Of a stretch of 64,000 bases of DNA, positions 59,188 to 64,000 are shown in pieces (position 1 is the stretch's first letter; every line of letters begins with the position of its first letter). The notes under the pieces are model-generated. The model made no database searches, was not told where the DNA came from, and saw nothing but the letters and a program-made list of their open reading frames with translations. The DNA is from Chrysomallon squamiferum. Its lineage: Eukaryota > Mollusca > Gastropoda > Neomphalida > Peltospiridae. Both the position numbers and the translations under genes were made by a program. Location: assembly GCA_012295275.1 (NCBI GenBank), contig CM022672.1:33291716-33355715 (forward strand), written 5' to 3'.

Positions 59188-59547
59188 TTACACATTTCTG
59201 CCGTAGCGAAACAGCTTTGACCCCTTATCATTGCCACTTCGAGGCGGGTACAGTTTACGGCCAAAAGATGCAAATCTCGGCTGAATCTGAATTCCGAAAA
59301 TAGGTCTACCAAATTTTCGTTGTAGAAAACCAGTTCCAGGCTGGTTCGGGTTTTCCATCGAGTTGTGTCCCTTCTTTGGCATCCTCTTACTGGCTAAAAC
59401 TTGCATAAAACGCAGGATATCAAGTCGAGGCTGTTCCAGAATGTGGCCGCCATTTCTCTTCACTTTCTGCCAGGAGTAGTTGTTGTTGCCGTTTGCCATC
59501 GTAACCAAGGTGATTATTGCGAAGAACACGAACATTCTGCGAGTCAT
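59188..59547 (-). CDS. Secreted Cys-free peptide precursor, copy 5 (inverted, divergent)
   Basis: 119 residues on the minus strand, again starting directly at an acceptor. Signal peptide MTRRMFVFFAIITLVTMANG; the mature part keeps NYSWQK, KGHNSMENPNQP, PRFASFG, KLYPP and SKLFRYGRNV. It has three Gly-basic sites: RKFGR, ASFGRK and LFRYGR. The middle one is GSK in copies 1, 3 and 4, so only this copy could release an amidated peptide ending in PRFASF. There is no cysteine. Conservation of blocks against a diverged background suggests selection on the peptides. It is the most diverged member and may represent the ancestral type. Confidence 0.8.
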   Translation of the reverse strand: MTRRMFVFFAIITLVTMANGNNNYSWQKVKRNGGHILEQPRLDILRFMQVLASKRMPKKGHNSMENPNQPGTGFLQRKFGRPIFGIQIQPRFASFGRKLYPPRSGNDKGSKLFRYGRNV

Positions 59548-59566
59548 CTAAAATGAAGAAAGAAAT

Positions 59567-59572
<6 letters not shown>

Positions 59573-59625
<53 letters not shown>
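59573..59625. repeat. Poly(A) tract of about 50 bases
   Basis: On the minus strand this is a long poly(T) just before the copy 5 acceptor. Confidence 0.92.
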
Positions 59626-59626
<1 letters not shown>

Positions 59627-60159
59627 ATAATAAGTTAGTAAAAAATAAAAAAACGGATGAAGAACAATTTGATTAAAAATTAAAGTTAGAAGAAAAACAA
59701 ACGATAGTAAATTATTAAATGGTTAAGTTTTGTCATTTTTCATTTGCCCCCTTTAACTTTTTTAGTATTTTACAGATTTGTAATCATTACAGAAAAAAAA
59801 AAAAAAAATCTTTCTCGAATCTATAGGTCATTGGAATACATTTTGGTATCTAGTTCACTGATGTTGATACGAGTACTGACAAATTTATTGTTTACGTGAA
59901 CTAAAGAGGAACAGTTAGAACAAACACAGGAACACCGTGGTAAATTAGGCCTACTTCACAATTAAAATGAAATAAACTTTATATTTTACTTTATATTTGA
60001 CTGCTGTGGATCTTACATTAATGATATTTCAATAATTAACATGTTAAACATAATTATTTAAAATTAGAAAGTCAATGTTGTTTTTAACTATACGAGTCTC
60101 GGTGCGAACAAAATAATATAAATGAGATGAAGCGAGGGCTTAAATAAATGTTGGTCACT

Positions 60160-60268
60160 CACGGCTACTGTTTTACTATTCACGGATACTGTTTTACTAT
60201 TCATGGCTACTGTTTTACTATTCACGGCTAGTGTTTTACTATTCACGGCGACTGTTTTACTATTCACA
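60160..60268. repeat. 21-bp minisatellite, about 5 copies, inverted
   Basis: The reverse complement of the module unit, in intron 1 of copy 5. It shows the repeat predates the inversion or duplication and has far fewer units here. Confidence 0.92.
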
Positions 60269-60364
60269 TTTAGTTGTTTCCAGTATTCGTAACAACGTGG
60301 TATACATATTTGTTGATAAAATATAATCTTTTCGCGCAATTAACATTTGAAATTGCTATTGCTT

Positions 60365-60366
<2 letters not shown>

Positions 60367-60436
<70 letters not shown>
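60367..60436. repeat. (CTA)n microsatellite
   Basis: About 23 CTA triplets, the inverse of the (GTA)n tracts in the direct modules. Confidence 0.93.
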
Positions 60437-60597
60437 AAACATTCGTGAAGAAAAAATATTATGAAAATGTGTGTGAATATGCTTTTATATTTGCGTCCAC
60501 AACACAAGAGATATGTATATATGCACAAAAACGATTTTATATGTGCTTAAATAAGTATGTTAAGAATTTTTTTTTTAAATTTGAAAAGTAAACTTAC

Positions 60598-60703
60598 CTT
60601 GATGAAGATTCAAATTATGATTGATCTAAGGCACTGTTGAGTTGTATTATATGTACTACATAGTTATATCTACGTCATCAATTATTTTGGTTTCTATAGA
60701 AAC
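60598..60703 (-). promoter_or_regulatory. Copy 5 promoter and first exon, proximal
   Basis: Minus strand: GTTTCTATAGAAAC (60703-60690), 12-base gap, TGACGTA (60677-60671), TATA-like ACATATAATAC, exon ending CATCAAG|GTAAGT at 60598. Confidence 0.55.
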
Positions 60704-60948
60704 AACACACTTTTTTTTTTATAAGTCCTTCCCATATTAATGTTACAAAAAGCGATAGCAGAAAGTCAAAGTGAAAGAATAATTTTTTTCTTACGTAATT
60801 ATTTTTAAAATGAGTATAAATGTTTTCAAACTCTTCGTCCACTACACAATAGACATGTATTAGAATATTTATATCCATACAAACTAATCTGTATGTTTGT
60901 AAATAACAATTTTACCACAGTATTCACAAATTTGAAAAGCAAACTTAC

Positions 60949-61052
60949 CTTCACGACAATATAAATTATGTTTGAGCTAAGGGATTGTTAATTTGTCTTA
61001 TGTATCCTGTATAGTTATCTACGTCATCAATTATTTATGTTTCTATAGAAAC
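60949..61052 (-). promoter_or_regulatory. Copy 5 promoter and first exon, middle
   Basis: Minus strand: GTTTCTATAGAAAC (61052-61039), 12-base gap, TGACGTA (61026-61020), exon ending GTCGTGAAG|GTAAGT at 60949. The 104-base length and sequence match the direct modules closely. Confidence 0.55.
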
Positions 61053-61849
61053 AACACACTTCGTTTAAAAGTCACGCCTATATTAAAGTTACAAGAAGCT
61101 ATAGCAGAAAGTCAGTGAAAGAATAATTTTTTTCTTACGTAATTATTCTGAAGAGTTTTAGCAAACCCTAACCTTTAATAAACTGTTTAATAAAATGATT
61201 ATAACTTGAACAAAACGTTCAACAATATCAACAACGACAGCAACAACAACAACAACGACAATTAATAACACGGCGTATACATTTCTCTTTGGTGATAACT
61301 TTGTTGACTACGATGTCAAAGACAAACATTATCTGCAAGGATTCTGGACAATTTTCAGAACTTGTTTTTGATAATATTCATTAACTGCAAAAGAGAATAT
61401 TTAAAATAATAATAATAATTAAAAAAAAAAAAAATGTAATAAGAAATAAAATAACAAAACAAAACAAAAAAAATAAGTACAGATTCAAATTATCCGAATT
61501 AATTAACAGAATATTAAAATAAAAAATATCTATATAAAATTGGAGAAAAAAAGAAATGTAAAAACAAAAAGAAAAATAACAAAAAAAAAGAAAAAATAAA
61601 AGTAGATAAATACAAAATATCTTGTGCAGTTAATTAAATTAACAGAAAAAATGTTAAAATAAAATATTTATCTGTTTTACATAATTGGACTAAAGAGAGA
61701 GAGAGAGAGAGGAAGAGAGAAAAACAAAATGTTTAATAAGATATACGAAATTAATTAGAAAAAATATAGAAAGTATAGGAAATTAAAAATATATACCTTC
61801 TCTGTCTGTTGTCTGTCTGTCTGTGTCTGTCTCTGGTAGAAAAAATCTC

Positions 61850-61851
61850 TC

Positions 61852-61943
<92 letters not shown>
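61850..61943. repeat. (CT)n microsatellite, about 45 units
   Basis: A CT run between the distal and middle first exons of copy 5. Ser-Leu or Arg-Glu frames on the two strands are artefacts. Confidence 0.95.
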
Positions 61944-61945
<2 letters not shown>

Positions 61946-62002
61946 ACTGTTCGAAATAAATATTTTATACAAAATGCAGAACAATTTTCAAAGCAAGCTT
62001 AC

Positions 62003-62078
62003 CTTGTTAAAACCGGATCACTGTCGGATATTTTATGTACTTTTTCTACGTCATCGGTGATTTTGTTTCCATAGAAAC
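62003..62078 (-). promoter_or_regulatory. Copy 5 promoter and first exon, distal
   Basis: Minus strand: GTTTCTATGGAAAC (62078-62065), which is closer to a classical RFX X-box. An 11-base gap, TGACGTA (62053-62047), TATA-like CATAAAATA and an exon ending TTAACAAG|GTAAGC at 62003 follow. The unit is shorter (76 bases) and most diverged. Confidence 0.5.
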
Positions 62079-62578
62079 ATCACAATTTTGCGCACCCAGC
62101 CATACTACACCAGAAAATCAAAAAGTAAAATATGCATATATATTCTTGACATAATTATTTTGCAGAGCTTTCAAATCGTATATTATAATCTTTAATCATT
62201 AGGTGAAAATAATATAACAAAATAAAATAAAAAATGTTTATATCTTTATTGTATATCTAAAACCAGTATAAGCAACAATGACTGAAATGTTTCTTTGAAA
62301 GCGCTATGTTTTGTCTGAGACTTATAGATAAACAGAGTTACATAAATAATAAATACTTACTGCTCATATACATCGGAACAGAGGAATAACAGATTTTATA
62401 CCTATCCAAATCTTAACAGTTATTTAGATTCTAGGATTGAAAAACGGAAGAAGGGAAATGAAAAGAAAGAGAAAGATTGTAATAAAATCTGTGTATTAAA
62501 GGAAAATTTAAAAAGTAGATAAATTAAAAATAAAACTGAGCAGAGCTATGCGTTACATTTCAGAACCATAATATATCT

Positions 62579-64000
<1,422 letters not shown>

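Overview
The window is eukaryotic: genes are split by GT..AG introns with poly-pyrimidine acceptors, polyadenylation signals are present, and the DNA is AT-rich and full of microsatellites and minisatellites. Gene content (PIN1, an I-kappa-B/Cactus homologue, a Hedgehog-type Hint protein, a local family of small secreted Cys-free peptides with Gly-Arg amidation signals) fits an invertebrate, most likely a lophotrochozoan such as a mollusc. That placement is inference; nothing in the sequence names the species.

Layout. 0-6.4 kb: decayed coding fragments on both strands and no intact gene. 6.4-8.8 kb (minus): complete three-exon PIN1. 12-16 kb (minus): a secreted mini-protein fused to a Hint autoprocessing domain, with no Hedge signalling domain. 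An orphan second Hint C-terminal exon lies inside its first intron. 18.7-21.2 kb (plus): an unrecognised, probably nuclear protein of about 210 residues in five coding exons. One of its introns begins with a 28-bp minisatellite that repeats the splice donor 14 times. 24.7-29.0 kb (minus): an I-kappa-B gene with six ankyrin repeats. The intron before its fourth coding exon carries about eight extra copies of that exon's splice acceptor plus its first 31 coding bases. 29.9-35.1 kb: coding-like relics, a short inverted-repeat transposon, and a candidate terminal exon on the minus strand.

35.7-62.1 kb: the main feature is a cluster of one secreted-peptide gene family. Four direct tandem modules of about 4.5-6 kb each hold a promoter and short 5' exon, an intron with a 21-bp minisatellite, and a single coding exon that begins at its ATG right after an acceptor. 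Copy 1 is intact, copy 2 is frameshifted, and copies 3 and 4 have lost the ancestral stop. A fifth, divergent copy lies inverted at 59.2-59.5 kb, with three stacked promoter and first-exon units upstream. Seven promoter units share a palindromic X-box-like site, an 11-12 bp spacer and a CRE-like TGACGTA. The predicted proteins have a signal peptide, no cysteine, and a C-terminal L-L/F-R-Y-G-R motif, so they look like neuropeptide or peptide-hormone precursors of an unrecognised family. From 62.1 kb to the end I see only simple repeats.

Most long open frames in this window come from microsatellites or from the 21-bp repeat and are not genes. All splice models were read by eye and need transcript support.
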